A DNA stretch of 64,000 nt from Yoonia litorea (GTDB lineage Bacteria; Pseudomonadota; Alphaproteobacteria; Rhodobacterales; Rhodobacteraceae), in the NCBI RefSeq assembly GCF_900114675.1, contig NZ_FOZM01000005.1:1-64000 (forward strand), written 5' to 3'. Shown here piece by piece: positions 16,736 to 26,302 of the stretch (the stretch's first letter is position 1; every line of letters begins with the position of its first letter). The position numbers were made by a program, and so were the translations under genes. Under the pieces are notes generated by a model that was not told where the DNA came from, did not search any database, and saw nothing but the letters and a program-made list of their open reading frames with translations.

Positions 16736-17320
16736 ATGCGTAAGAGAATGGTAACTCTTTTGGCGCTCACAACAGTTGCTGGCGCGGCGGCGTTTGCTCA
16801 TTCAGGTGCGACGGGTGTCGTAAAAGAACGTATGGATGGCATGCTCGCCCTTGGCGGTGTGGTCAAAGAGCTTAACCCCATGATGCGGGGCCAAACGCCA
16901 TTCGACGCAGACAGGGTGCGCGCAGGCGCGGATCTCATGATCTCACATGCAGGCGAGCAGATGACACGTTTGTTCCCGGAAGGTTCAGACGGGATGCCAT
17001 CAGCGGCATTGCCCGCCATTTGGGAAGATTGGGAAGAATTCACCGCACTTGCTGAACAGTTAGAGTTGCGCGCTGAAGGTCTAAAGCTAAGCGCTGACGT
17101 TGGTCTTGCGGCTAGCCAGGATAGCGGCGGTGCATCCATGATGGGTGGCGGCGGCATGATGGGCACAGCAGATGCATCACCAATGGGTGCTGACACGATG
17201 GGCGCAAGCGACATGATGACTGTCGATATGTTTGCGACCATGCCGACCGATGTTGCCTTCGCTACCGTTGCACAATCCTGTGCGGCATGTCACCAGAAAT
17301 TCCGCGCCGAGGAAGAGTAG
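16736..17320 (+). CDS. Cytochrome c' with Met-rich insertion
   Basis: 194 residues. Signal peptide to about residue 21, four-helix-bundle cytochrome c' / c556 pattern with the haem site CAACH at 182-186 near the C-terminus (FATVAQSCAACHQKF). Between the third and fourth helices, residues 134-169 contain ten Met in short MM/GG runs, which the family does not normally have and which resembles copper-binding Met loops. It could transfer electrons and hold copper next to the oxidase. Operon position third of seven. Confidence 0.82.
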   Translation: MRKRMVTLLALTTVAGAAAFAHSGATGVVKERMDGMLALGGVVKELNPMMRGQTPFDADRVRAGADLMISHAGEQMTRLFPEGSDGMPSAALPAIWEDWEEFTALAEQLELRAEGLKLSADVGLAASQDSGGASMMGGGGMMGTADASPMGADTMGASDMMTVDMFATMPTDVAFATVAQSCAACHQKFRAEEE

Positions 17321-17323
17321 GCC

Positions 17324-18214
17324 GTGCGTGTTTTTGGCTGGATTGCCGCGACGGTCATTGTCGCCGGTATTGGCACTGCGGCGGCAACATATGTATGGCC
17401 GATTGGTGCCAAAGTTGCAGAAATCCCGGTCGTTGGTGATGTGACCCGAGGTGCCTATCTTGCGCGGGCGAGCGGGTGTATCGCGTGCCATACAAATGCG
17501 GAAGAGGGTGGTGCCCCGCTGGCCGGCGGTGCGCCGCTCAGAACGGATTTTGGAACATTCTATCCGCCCAACCTGACGACGGACCCTGAATTCGGCATGG
17601 GAAATTGGAGCGCTGAAGACTTCGCGCGTGCGGTTCGGCAAGGCATCTCGCCTGATGGCGAACCCTATTACCCGACCTTTACCTACCCTTTTTATGCGAA
17701 TTTCTCGGATCAGGATATTGCCGATCTTTGGGCAGCATTTCAGACGGTCCCACCGGTCGCCGAAGCCGCGCCTTCACATGATGTGGCGTTCCCGTTTGAC
17801 CAGCGCTGGGGCTTGAAACTATGGCGCGCTGCCTTTCTTGGCACGCCGAATACTGACCCCGATCCAACAAAAAGCGATGCATGGAACCGCGGCAAGGAAC
17901 TTGTGAATGGCGCTACCCATTGCGCCGCCTGTCACACGCCAAGGAATGTGCTTGGCGCGAGGATTGTTGCTGAACGATTCACGGGCAACGCGGATCTTCC
18001 TGTCGGGGGCAAGGCGCCCTCGATCCTGGCGGCAGATCTGATCGCGGAAGGGTGGAGCGCGGATGACCTGGCATATGCCTTGCGGTCAGGGATTACGCCG
18101 ACTGGAGATGTCTTTGGTGGCTCTATGGCCGAGGTCGTTCAGCATGGAACCCGTTTCTTGAGCGATGATGATTTGAACGCGATGGCGACTTTCATCTTGG
18201 ATGCGAATAGCTAG
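17324..18214 (+). CDS. Dihaem c-type cytochrome
   Basis: 296 residues, GTG start. N-terminal helix (GWIAATVIVAGIGTAAATYVW), then two cytochrome c domains with haem motifs CIACH (about residue 52) and CAACH (about residue 205). The first domain has GPLxxGAPL-like and YPPNLTTDPEFG segments typical of dihaem cytochromes linked to dehydrogenases or oxidases (FixP/AldC-like). It would carry electrons between quinol-side donors and the adjacent multicopper oxidase or terminal oxidases. The next gene starts 13 bp after its stop. Confidence 0.85.
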   Translation: MRVFGWIAATVIVAGIGTAAATYVWPIGAKVAEIPVVGDVTRGAYLARASGCIACHTNAEEGGAPLAGGAPLRTDFGTFYPPNLTTDPEFGMGNWSAEDFARAVRQGISPDGEPYYPTFTYPFYANFSDQDIADLWAAFQTVPPVAEAAPSHDVAFPFDQRWGLKLWRAAFLGTPNTDPDPTKSDAWNRGKELVNGATHCAACHTPRNVLGARIVAERFTGNADLPVGGKAPSILAADLIAEGWSADDLAYALRSGITPTGDVFGGSMAEVVQHGTRFLSDDDLNAMATFILDANS

Positions 18215-18227
18215 GACACTTCAATCG

Positions 18228-19616
18228 ATGGGCAACATAAACCGCCGCCAACTTATTGGATCCGCGGCAGCACTGACGTTCTTCCCCAGATATGGTGCTT
18301 TCGCAGATGAAAACGCTGACCTCTTGTCTGCGCAGGAGGTCAGCGTTCAGTTATTGCCTGATGGATACGGCACAACCAACCTTTGGGGTTATAACGGTAG
18401 CGCACCGGGTGCCGAAATACGGGTGACAAAAGGTGGTCGGGTTACACGCACACTGCGCAATGGGCTATCCCAGCCAACATCGGTGCATTGGCACGGTATC
18501 CGGATCGCCAATGCGATGGATGGCGTTTCTGGGCTGACACAGGACGCAGTGCAGCCCGGCGATGCGTTCACTTATGACTTTGTGGCACCTGATGCAGGCA
18601 CCTATTGGTATCATGCCCACAACATGTCCACGCAGCAGGTTGGGATGGGATTGTATGGTCCGCTGATCGTGGAAGAGGCCGTCCTGCCGGACATTGACCG
18701 TGAAGAGGTGCTTGTTCTTGATGACTGGCTCATCAACCCGGACACCGCCCAGCTTGATCCGGACTTCGCGGCACCGCATGCGCTGAGCCATGCTGGCCGG
18801 ATCGGCAATTACATCACGACCAACGGCATCGCCAATCTGACGCTGCCAGCGCGAAAGAATGAGCGTCTGCGCCTGCGCCTTATCAACGCATCAAATGCGC
18901 GGATTTTCCCGTTAGAGCTACAGGGCCTTGATGGATGGATCGTCGCGATGGACGGGATGCCATTGGCTGAACCGCAGAAAGTTGCGCAAGCCATCGTCCT
19001 TGGGCCGGCCCAGCGTGTCGACCTTATCGTCGATGTGACTGCGGATGTCGGTGATCTTGCCCATCTGGTTTATCTTGAACGGCGCGATGCATTCAGCCAG
19101 GTCGCATTTGCCGTCAGCGATGAGGGCGCTTCTACAACAAGACCGGCACCGGCGGCACTTCCGCCGAATCATATTGCACCCGTCAACCTTGGCGAGGCGA
19201 CGGCCTTGACCCTGAACATGGAGGGCGGTGCGATGGGGGGCTTGCGCGCAGCCACGCTGGGCGGCGTCCAGAAATCCATGCGCGAGATTGTAGATGCCGG
19301 TCGATTTTGGGCCTTCAATGGCGCTGTAGATGGCATGGAGGGTCCACCGCTCGCCCGATTGAGCTTGGGCGAAACCGTCCGGCTAACGATCAGGAACGAC
19401 ACCGCGTTTCCGCATGCGATGCATCTTCATGGAATGCACTTTCACGAAATTGGGGATGACGGGTCTCTTGGACCGCTGCGCGACACCACACTGCTTGAGC
19501 GAAGCACAACAAGAGAGATCGCATTTGTCGCGGATAATCCCGGCGAGTGGTTGCTGCACTGTCATATGTTGTCTCATGCCGCGTCGGGCATGACGACACG
19601 GATCGTTGTCGCATGA
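18228..19616 (+). CDS. Multicopper oxidase 1 (CueO/CopA laccase type)
   Basis: 462 residues with Tat signal [14 protein letters not shown]. All four copper-binding motifs are present: HWHGIR (about residue 87), [18 protein letters not shown] and the type 1/trinuclear LLHCHMLSH (about residue 442). Such enzymes oxidise Cu(I) to less toxic Cu(II) in the periplasm using oxygen. A Met-rich stretch typical of CueO is limited here (NMEGGAMGG). Start 18228 chosen for the Tat motif and AGGAC upstream. The stop overlaps the next cytochrome start by four bases, so oxidase and cytochrome are coupled, which is uncommon for CueO. Confidence 0.92.
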   Translation: MGNINRRQLIGSAAALTFFPRYGAFADENADLLSAQEVSVQLLPDGYGTTNLWGYNGSAPGAEIRVTKGGRVTRTLRNGLSQPTSVHWHGIRIANAMDGVSGLTQDAVQPGDAFTYDFVAPDAGTYWYHAHNMSTQQVGMGLYGPLIVEEAVLPDIDREEVLVLDDWLINPDTAQLDPDFAAPHALSHAGRIGNYITTNGIANLTLPARKNERLRLRLINASNARIFPLELQGLDGWIVAMDGMPLAEPQKVAQAIVLGPAQRVDLIVDVTADVGDLAHLVYLERRDAFSQVAFAVSDEGASTTRPAPAALPPNHIAPVNLGEATALTLNMEGGAMGGLRAATLGGVQKSMREIVDAGRFWAFNGAVDGMEGPPLARLSLGETVRLTIRNDTAFPHAMHLHGMHFHEIGDDGSLGPLRDTTLLERSTTREIAFVADNPGEWLLHCHMLSHAASGMTTRIVVA

Positions 19617-20089
19617 GACAGCGTGCCGTCCTGATCGGCGGCGCGATTGTGGTCCTCGCCCTTGGTGCGATTGTGGCTGTTGCACAATCGGATGACGTGC
19701 CCGCAGCGGCGCCTGCTGACACGCAAGCGGATCTGGTCGCGGGGGAAACACTTTACGCGCAGTATTGCGCTGCCTGTCACGATGCGAATCTCGAAGGGCA
19801 AGAAAACTGGAAGAGCCCGGGACCGGATGGGCGGCTACCCGCACCACCGCATGATGCAAGCGGCCATACATGGCATCACGCGGACAGCCTTCTGTTCACA
19901 TACACAAAGCTTGGCGGGCGGGAGACTCTGGCCGCGCAGGGCATGGATTTCGACAGTGGGATGCCCGGTTTCGGCGAACAGCTGAGTGATGAAGACATCT
20001 GGAACATACTTGCCTACATCAAATCAACGTGGCCCGAGCGCATCCGTGTCATTCAAGCAGAACGAACTGCCGCCGAAGAAGCGGGTTAA
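19613..20089 (+). CDS. c-type cytochrome coupled to the oxidase
   Basis: 158 residues. Signal or anchor helix ([20 protein letters not shown]), class I cytochrome c domain with CAACH at about residue 54, and [11 protein letters not shown] with the distal Met. [12 protein letters not shown] segment between them adds His residues. Similar monohaem proteins in copper islands are called copper-related cytochromes. ATGA overlap with the multicopper oxidase. It may pass electrons between the oxidase and respiratory chain. Confidence 0.85.
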   Translation: MRQRAVLIGGAIVVLALGAIVAVAQSDDVPAAAPADTQADLVAGETLYAQYCAACHDANLEGQENWKSPGPDGRLPAPPHDASGHTWHHADSLLFTYTKLGGRETLAAQGMDFDSGMPGFGEQLSDEDIWNILAYIKSTWPERIRVIQAERTAAEEAG

Positions 20090-20100
20090 GGAGAAAGATC

Positions 20101-20820
20101 ATGAAAAACTTGCTTATCACTGCAGCCATTTCACTGACCCCATTCATGGTGATGGCCGATGATCTTTCGGAAGAACGGATCAGGGAATTGGTCCTCGAAA
20201 CAATCCGTGAGAATCCCGGCATTGTCTTTGAGGCAGCGCAACTGTTTGAGGAACAACAGCAGGCGCAGCAAGCGCAGGTCGCCGCTCAGGTTCTGGCGGT
20301 CGAGAGGGACACGCTTGAGCGGGATCCAAACGCGCCCGTTCTGGGAAATCCGGACGGGGATGTCACGGTCGTAGAGTTTTTCGACTACAACTGCCCCTAT
20401 TGTCGGCGTGTGAAACCAGAGATGGAGGCGCTGCTTGCCGCAGACCCCAACGTACGCGTCGTTTATCGCGAATGGCCAATCTTGGGTGAGGGGTCAGTTT
20501 TTGCCGCACGTGCGGCCTTGGCCTCGCGCAACCAGGGCAAATATGATGAATTTCACTGGGCCTTGATGGGACTTAATGGTCGCGCAGAAGAATCGACCGT
20601 CATTCGTGCTGCGCAGGAAATTGGCATGGACATTGCCCAATTGCGTCGCGACATGAACGCGCCTGAGATTGAAGAGCATATACAGACATCCATGCGCCTG
20701 GCCCGTGCCATCGGTTTCAGCGGCACGCCATCATTCGTCATTGGTGACAGCCTTGCGCCGGGCCTGATCAATGCAGAGCAGATGATTAGTCTTGTGAACC
20801 AGGCCCGTGCGAACAACTAG
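20101..20820 (+). CDS. DsbA/ScsC-type thiol-disulfide protein
   Basis: 239 residues. Signal peptide (to about residue 19), a charged helical N-terminal segment rich in Gln (about 40-65) that in ScsC and BdbD relatives drives oligomerisation, then a DsbA thioredoxin fold with active site CPYC (FFDYNCPYCRRVKPE) and a cis-Pro loop GFSGTPSFV. In Scs systems the partner is ScsB, encoded at 24138. It protects or repairs periplasmic disulfides under copper. RBS AAGGAG. Its stop overlaps the convergent chaperone stop. Confidence 0.9.
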   Translation: MKNLLITAAISLTPFMVMADDLSEERIRELVLETIRENPGIVFEAAQLFEEQQQAQQAQVAAQVLAVERDTLERDPNAPVLGNPDGDVTVVEFFDYNCPYCRRVKPEMEALLAADPNVRVVYREWPILGEGSVFAARAALASRNQGKYDEFHWALMGLNGRAEESTVIRAAQEIGMDIAQLRRDMNAPEIEEHIQTSMRLARAIGFSGTPSFVIGDSLAPGLINAEQMISLVNQARANN

Positions 20821-21011
20821 GCCGCAGAAGCCTCGTAGCCGGCATCTGAGATCGCGGTCTTGATTTCGCTTTCCGGCAGGCCTGTTTGGATGGTGACCAT
20901 ACGTTGATCAAGATCGGTGGTAACAACCGCCGATGGATCCTTGGCTTTGATGCCTTTTTCGATCGCTGCGGTGCAATGGCCGCAGCTCATCTCGGGAACA
21001 CTGAATTTCAT
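20817..21011 (-). CDS. copZ: Copper chaperone (CopZ-like HMA protein)
   Basis: 64 residues forming one heavy-metal-associated domain with the metal site MSCGHC near the N-terminus and a C-terminal AISDAGYEA typical of the family. It carries Cu(I) in the cytoplasm to the CopA ATPase. It has its own MerR-type promoter (21040-21070) facing away from copA. RBS AGAGGAG. A CueR-controlled chaperone beside copA is the standard arrangement. Confidence 0.9.
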   Translation of the reverse strand: MKFSVPEMSCGHCTAAIEKGIKAKDPSAVVTTDLDQRMVTIQTGLPESEIKTAISDAGYEASAA

Positions 21012-21039
21012 GACCGAACTCCTCTTAGCGTTTTTTTGA

Positions 21040-21070
21040 GAACTAGGGCTTCCAGTAGGGGGAAGGTCAA
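21040..21070 (-). promoter_or_regulatory. CueR-type promoter of copZ
   Basis: Minus strand: -35 TTGACC (21065-21070), a 19-bp spacer containing TTCC-N7-GGAA, and -10 TAGTTC (21040-21045). The long 19-bp spacer and centred dyad are diagnostic of MerR-family activation. Confidence 0.85.
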
Positions 21071-21108
21071 TGCCCGAAATACAAGACGAAAAAATGTAAA
21101 ATAGGGTC

Positions 21109-21139
21109 TTGAGCTTCTAGTCACTGGAACCTCCACATT
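21109..21139 (+). promoter_or_regulatory. CueR-type promoter of copA-cueR
   Basis: -35 TTGAGC (21109-21114), 19-bp spacer with TTCTAGTCACTGGAA dyad, weak -10 CACATT (21134-21139), 29 bp before the copA start. Less perfect than the copZ site. Confidence 0.75.
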
Positions 21140-21168
21140 GGCGGAAAGGTTTTGAAAGGAATCGCAAG

Positions 21169-23679
21169 ATGACAGAAGCAAACACAATCAATCTTTCCAT
21201 TTCAGGAATGAGCTGCGCGTCCTGTGTTGGGCGGGTTGAACAGGGGCTTGGCAAAACAGACGGCGTCGCCCAAGCCTCCGTCAATCTTGCAACCGAGACG
21301 GCTACGGTTGTGCTGGACGACCCGGCTGCTTTGCCACGTGCCGTCGATGCTCTCAACGCACTTGGCTACCCGGCCCGAACTTCGCGTATCACGGTGAATA
21401 TCGCGTCCATGACATGCGCGTCATGTGTCGGACGCCTCGAGAAAGCACTGCTGGCGGTGCCGGGTGTGCTCGAAGCCTCTGTCAATCTTGCCGCGGAGAC
21501 TGCGACCGTTGTCTTTGTGACAGGTGCGACGACGTCCGAAGAGTTGCGCAAAGCTAGCGGCGATGCCGGCTATGCGGCGGACATCGCTAAGGCGGACTCG
21601 CAGGCAACGAGGTCAGAGCGAAAAGCCGATGAAGCCAAAGCTTTGTTTGCGCGCGTTATCTTTGCCGCGATTCTGACCGTTCCGGTTTTTGTTTTGGAGA
21701 TGGGCGCACACACAATCCCCGGCTTCCATGATCTGATCGTTCGTACTATCGGTATGCAGGCATCCTGGTTGATTCAGTTCGCCCTTGCCACCGTGGTGCT
21801 TTTTGGTCCGGGCTGGGGGTTCTTTGCCAAAGGAATACCCGCGCTCCTGCGTCGTGCACCGGATATGAACAGTCTGGTTGCTTTGGGAACGGGTGCAGCA
21901 TGGACTTATTCGGTGGTGGCAACATTCCTTCCCCAACTGCTGCCAGAAGGTGTGCGCGCCGTTTATTTTGAGGCTGCGGCTGTCATCGTTGTCCTGATCC
22001 TTCTGGGGCGTTGGCTCGAGGCCCGTGCGAAGGGCAGGACCGGCGCCGCGATCCAGGCCCTTTTGGGTTTGCAGGTCAAGACTGCGCGCGTCGTGCGCGA
22101 TGGTCAGACCCAAGAGGTCGAAATCGACGCACTAGAAATTGGGGATCTTGTTTTGGTCCGCCCCGGTGAACGTATTCCTGTGGATGGCGCCGTCGTCGAA
22201 GGATCAAGCAACGTCGATGAAAGCATGATCACGGGCGAGCCCCTTGCCGTGGCGAAAGGCATTGATGACCCGGTGACTGGTGGTACCGTCAATGGCACCG
22301 GTAGCCTGACCTTCGCTGCAACCCGCGTTGGTGCCGATACGACCTTGGCCCAGATCATTCGTATGGTCGAGGAGGCGCAAGGGGCCAAGCTGCCAATTCA
22401 GGGGTTGGTCGACCGCGTGACAATGTGGTTCGTGCCTGCGGTACTCGTTCTTGCGTTGGTCACCGTCATTGTCTGGCTGCTCATTGGGCCGGACCCAGCA
22501 TTGACTTTCGCATTGGTTGCCGGTGTGTCGGTCCTTATCATTGCCTGCCCCTGCGCGATGGGCCTTGCGACCCCGACATCAATCATGGTCGGAACCGGGC
22601 GCGCTGCTGAAATGGGCGTCTTGTTCCGAAAGGGTGACGCGTTGCAGCATCTCAATGACGTCACGGTTGTGGCCGTTGACAAGACCGGAACGGTGACTGC
22701 CGGACGGCCAACGCTGACTGATCTGATCACAGCAAATGGTTTTGATCGGGCTGAGACACTGTCCCTGATTGCAGCGGTCGAAGCACAATCAGAACACCCC
22801 ATTGCAGAAGCCATTGTACGCTCTGCCGCTGCGGAAGGGGTTGCTTATCCAGATGCGACTGACTTCAGGTCGATCACCGGATTTGGCGTCGCAGCCACAG
22901 TCAAAGGCCGCAATGTCCTGATTGGCGCAGACCGTTTCATGGCCCAACAAGATATCAATATCACGGAACTGCAAGACGCCGAACGCAGGTTGGCCGAAAA
23001 AGGACAGACCGCGCTTTTTGCCGCTATTGATGGCGCACTTGCTGCGGTTATCGCTGTGGCCGATCCGGTGAAGGCATCAAGCGCAAGCGTCGTTGCCGCA
23101 TTGCATGACCGCGGGCTGAAGGTCGCCATGATCACCGGTGACAAGCAATCCACGGCCGAGTCGATTGCGCGCGAAGTGGGCATTGATCAGGTCATTGCTG
23201 GGGTTTTGCCTGACGGCAAGGTTGCCGCGCTCGAAACTTTGCGGGCAGGTGGGCGCAAGGTCGCGTTTGTCGGTGATGGCATTAACGATGCGCCAGCCCT
23301 TGCGCATGCTGATGTTGGCATTGCGATTGGCACCGGCACCGACGTTGCCATTGAAAGTGCCGATGTGGTTTTGATGTCAGGTGACCTGCGTGGCGTCGTG
23401 AATGCTGCTGAGGTTTCACAGGCGACGATGCGCAACATCCATCAGAACCTGCTTTGGGCATTTGGCTATAACGTTGCGCTGATCCCTGTTGCGGCAGGCG
23501 TGCTCTATCCCGCATTCGGGTTGCTGCTTTCCCCTGTCTTTGCCGCAGGGGCGATGGCGCTGTCTTCCGTTTCGGTATTGACGAATGCCCTGCGTCTGCG
23601 CCGCATCGAAGCCAAAATGCCGGAAGTTGCGGCACGAGAGCAGTCTTCTGCACAATTGATGACGCAACCTGCTGAATAG
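21169..23679 (+). CDS. copA: Copper-exporting P-type ATPase 1
   Basis: 836 residues. Two N-terminal HMA domains with GMSCASC (Cys16, Cys19) and SMTCASC (Cys83, Cys86). Membrane domain with the ion-path motif CPCAMG, phosphorylation site DKTGTVT, SEHP in the nucleotide domain and GDGINDAP. All match P1B-1 Cu(I) exporters that pump copper from cytoplasm to periplasm. It is followed 9 bp later by cueR and preceded by a CueR-type promoter. Confidence 0.96.
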   Translation: MTEANTINLSISGMSCASCVGRVEQGLGKTDGVAQASVNLATETATVVLDDPAALPRAVDALNALGYPARTSRITVNIASMTCASCVGRLEKALLAVPGVLEASVNLAAETATVVFVTGATTSEELRKASGDAGYAADIAKADSQATRSERKADEAKALFARVIFAAILTVPVFVLEMGAHTIPGFHDLIVRTIGMQASWLIQFALATVVLFGPGWGFFAKGIPALLRRAPDMNSLVALGTGAAWTYSVVATFLPQLLPEGVRAVYFEAAAVIVVLILLGRWLEARAKGRTGAAIQALLGLQVKTARVVRDGQTQEVEIDALEIGDLVLVRPGERIPVDGAVVEGSSNVDESMITGEPLAVAKGIDDPVTGGTVNGTGSLTFAATRVGADTTLAQIIRMVEEAQGAKLPIQGLVDRVTMWFVPAVLVLALVTVIVWLLIGPDPALTFALVAGVSVLIIACPCAMGLATPTSIMVGTGRAAEMGVLFRKGDALQHLNDVTVVAVDKTGTVTAGRPTLTDLITANGFDRAETLSLIAAVEAQSEHPIAEAIVRSAAAEGVAYPDATDFRSITGFGVAATVKGRNVLIGADRFMAQQDINITELQDAERRLAEKGQTALFAAIDGALAAVIAVADPVKASSASVVAALHDRGLKVAMITGDKQSTAESIAREVGIDQVIAGVLPDGKVAALETLRAGGRKVAFVGDGINDAPALAHADVGIAIGTGTDVAIESADVVLMSGDLRGVVNAAEVSQATMRNIHQNLLWAFGYNVALIPVAAGVLYPAFGLLLSPVFAAGAMALSSVSVLTNALRLRRIEAKMPEVAAREQSSAQLMTQPAE

Positions 23680-23688
23680 GAGCTCAAA

Positions 23689-24078
23689 ATGAACATTGGT
23701 GAAGTATCTGAACGCTCTGGATTGCCAGCAAAGACGATTCGTTACTACGAAGATATCGCGCTCGTGCGTCCGTTGCGCAGTGCAAACGGGTACCGCAGTT
23801 TTCGCGAAAGCGACATCCACAAACTGGCATTTCTCGGGCGGGCACGCGCGCTAGGCTTTTCAATCGAAGACTGCCGCATCCTGTTGGATCTGTATGAGGA
23901 TAAGTCGCGGGAAAGCGCGCAGGTCAAGGCTGTGGCTGAAGGGCATCTCACGGAGATTGACAATAAAATTGCGCAGCTGAAGTCAATGCGGGAAACACTA
24001 TCGCAATTGATCGAGACATGTCACGGCGACCATCGGCCTGATTGTCCGATCCTGAAAGATCTTTCCGGCAACACTTGA
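23689..24078 (+). CDS. cueR: CueR-type copper regulator
   Basis: 129 residues. MerR-family N-terminal helix-turn-helix (MNIGEVSERSGLPAKTIRYY), dimerisation helix, and C-terminal metal loop ETCHGDHRPDCPIL in which the two Cys are eight residues apart, as in CueR (Cys112 and Cys120), with no third Cys as in zinc or lead sensors. Senses Cu(I)/Ag(I)/Au(I) and activates promoters with 19-bp spacers. In operon with copA. Its likely sites are at 21040, 21109, 36118 and possibly 36792 and 37962. Confidence 0.93.
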   Translation: MNIGEVSERSGLPAKTIRYYEDIALVRPLRSANGYRSFRESDIHKLAFLGRARALGFSIEDCRILLDLYEDKSRESAQVKAVAEGHLTEIDNKIAQLKSMRETLSQLIETCHGDHRPDCPILKDLSGNT

Positions 24079-24137
24079 TGATGACTGACGTCATTTGAAA
24101 GTCGGGCTGCTTGCGGGCGCCTTGTTCCACGAAGGGA

Positions 24138-26201
24138 TTACCGTACCGAGGCGGCTTCCAATGCGTTCATTACGGCGTCTTTGGTCAGAATTTCGGAAAG
24201 GATCAGCCCTTCTGGCGCGGCAGGTCCGTAGACGACATTGAACGGTATGCCAAATCGATCAAAGGTCTCCAGATAGCGCGAGATGGCAGGGTCAGAGCGG
24301 GTCCAGTCAGCTTGCATCGCCACAGTATCATCTTCGGCAAGTCGAACTGAAACGGGAGCACGATCAAGCACGAGCGCCTTGTTTGCCTTGCAGGTCAGGC
24401 ACCAATCGGCGGTGACGTCGACAAAAACTGTTTTTCCTTGCGAGACCAGCCGCGGGATTTCGCTCTGGTCGAAAACAACCCAATCTTGACCGATTTGTCG
24501 CGCTTCTACGGGTCCAGCGCCGGTTGCGGGCAATGCAATACCAAGAATTGCAATTGCCGTCAGCATTCCCGCGCGTGTGAAACTGCCGATCTTTGGAACT
24601 GCCGCGATCGTGACAAAGAGAACCGCAACACCAGAGACTAGATACGCTGCCATCCGTCCGGCTACCCCACTGAGAACCCACAGCAGCCAGACGGCTGTGG
24701 CCGCGAGTAGAAAGCCGAGGATCCACTTGACGACATGCATCCAACGGCCGGGCTTTGGCAAAGACCGGACTAATCCAGGACGCCAAGCAAAGAGCAAGTA
24801 GGGAGACGCGAGGCCAAGACCCAAAGCCGTAAATACGACCACGACATCTATCGGACGGCCCGTGAGCGCAAAAGCCACGGCAGTGCCTAGAAATGGTGCA
24901 GAACAGGGCGTTGCCAGCACCGCCGCAAAGGCACCAGTGGCAAAATCACCTGCATAGCCCGCGCGCCCACTGCTACGAGCCATCCGCGTTTGGAGTTCAG
25001 AGGGGAGAGAAACCTCGAAGACACCAAACAGGTTGGCCGCAAAGATGGCCAATACCAAAAACATTATAGCGAGGAAAATCGGGCTTTGGAATTGCAGACC
25101 CCAGCCCACTGTGACCCCGATGGCCTGAAGCAGCAGGATTATCGCAGACAGGACCCACATGAACGTCAGAACACCCAGCGCGGACATCAGGAAACTGTTG
25201 CGAAGTTGCCCCCTTGGTTTGTCGCGTTGGTTTATGACCGAAGCAAGCTTGATGGAAAGAACGGGAAGCACGCATGGCATCACATTCAGGATCAACCCGC
25301 CAAGCAAGGCGAATATGGCGATTGTCGCGATCTGCGCCGCATCCGGCAAAGATTGCGCCAGCGCGAAGGGCGGTTGTGGAACCTCCTGCGACCAGGCTGG
25401 GGCGGCGGTTACGGCGCGTGTATTATCCGTCAGCGTGACTGATATCGGGGGGATCTCAGCATCGCGTGCATAAAGAGGCAGTCTTGCCCAAAGTTCGGTT
25501 CCCGCGCCGTTGGTTCTGATGTCTGGTTGGCCAAAGGTAAAGCTGGGGCCCATTTCAGGGAAAACATCTGGCGCGACAAAGCGATTTTCTGAGCGTGCGG
25601 TCACAAAAAGCGCATCATCGGTTATGACCGCCGTTTCGATTAAGATATCGCTTGCCGCGTGGTCGAGCGGTACTTTGCTTGCAAATTCGGTGATCAGGTC
25701 CCCTGCTGTCAGATCGATCCCGACGCCCGCAGGCAGAGACAATGTCAGCAAGAAGTCATGCGGAACGCAGATGTCCGAACATGTCAGCAAGGTCACATTC
25801 GCGGCAAGAGAGGCAGGCGCGCCCGGATCCTTCAATTGAATCTCGATCGGCAGCACGACACGATCACGATAGCCAAAGTTTTCAATCCCGAACGCCGTGA
25901 ATCGTTCAGGTGCTGGCCAGAGGATATGCGCATTCGCCAGGTTTTCAGAGCCGTCCCACGAGATTTCCGGTGGAAGGCCAACTTCGCCCGGCGATCGCCA
26001 ATAGGCCTTCCATCCTTCCCCGAGCTGCAGATCAAGACCAAGTGAAAGTGTCGTTGCGTTCGGCGGAACAGCGTTCTCGACCGAGATCAGCCGCGCATCG
26101 ATACCCAAGGATGTGTAGGAATCCGACACCGCCGCAGGCAGGACGGTTGCCCAGAGAACAACCACGACGTTCAGAAGAAATAGGCGGCCAAAAGCCCGCA
26201 T
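24138..26201 (-). CDS. scsB: ScsB/DsbD-type membrane electron transporter
   Basis: 687 residues. Signal peptide, a large periplasmic N-terminal domain to about residue 285 with Cys pair LTCSDICVPHD, eight or so transmembrane helices (first one GGLILNVMPCVLPVLSIK carries the conserved Cys; the second Cys is in ATPCSAPFLG), and a C-terminal thioredoxin-like domain with CLTC (about residue 600). It takes electrons from cytoplasmic thioredoxin to periplasmic thiols. The larger N-terminal domain is as in ScsB (suppressor of copper sensitivity) rather than DsbD. Partner likely the ScsC-like protein at 20101. Confidence 0.9.
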   Translation of the reverse strand: MRAFGRLFLLNVVVVLWATVLPAAVSDSYTSLGIDARLISVENAVPPNATTLSLGLDLQLGEGWKAYWRSPGEVGLPPEISWDGSENLANAHILWPAPERFTAFGIENFGYRDRVVLPIEIQLKDPGAPASLAANVTLLTCSDICVPHDFLLTLSLPAGVGIDLTAGDLITEFASKVPLDHAASDILIETAVITDDALFVTARSENRFVAPDVFPEMGPSFTFGQPDIRTNGAGTELWARLPLYARDAEIPPISVTLTDNTRAVTAAPAWSQEVPQPPFALAQSLPDAAQIATIAIFALLGGLILNVMPCVLPVLSIKLASVINQRDKPRGQLRNSFLMSALGVLTFMWVLSAIILLLQAIGVTVGWGLQFQSPIFLAIMFLVLAIFAANLFGVFEVSLPSELQTRMARSSGRAGYAGDFATGAFAAVLATPCSAPFLGTAVAFALTGRPIDVVVVFTALGLGLASPYLLFAWRPGLVRSLPKPGRWMHVVKWILGFLLAATAVWLLWVLSGVAGRMAAYLVSGVAVLFVTIAAVPKIGSFTRAGMLTAIAILGIALPATGAGPVEARQIGQDWVVFDQSEIPRLVSQGKTVFVDVTADWCLTCKANKALVLDRAPVSVRLAEDDTVAMQADWTRSDPAISRYLETFDRFGIPFNVVYGPAAPEGLILSEILTKDAVMNALEAASVR

Positions 26202-26270
26202 TGCTAAGCTCGCTCATTTGGAGGTGCTACGTATGGGGATATACCTCGCGGCATGGATTTGAGAGGTCCA

Positions 26271-26288
26271 AAATGTATCAAAATGTCT
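26271..26288 (-). promoter_or_regulatory. Candidate response-regulator box for scsB
   Basis: On the minus strand GACATTTTGATACATTTT: the ACA half-sites are 10 bp apart, one mismatch from TACA-N6-TACA, 70 bp before the scsB start and between it and the divergent oxidase gene. Confidence 0.35.
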
Positions 26289-26302
26289 GACAAAAATGAC
26301 TT

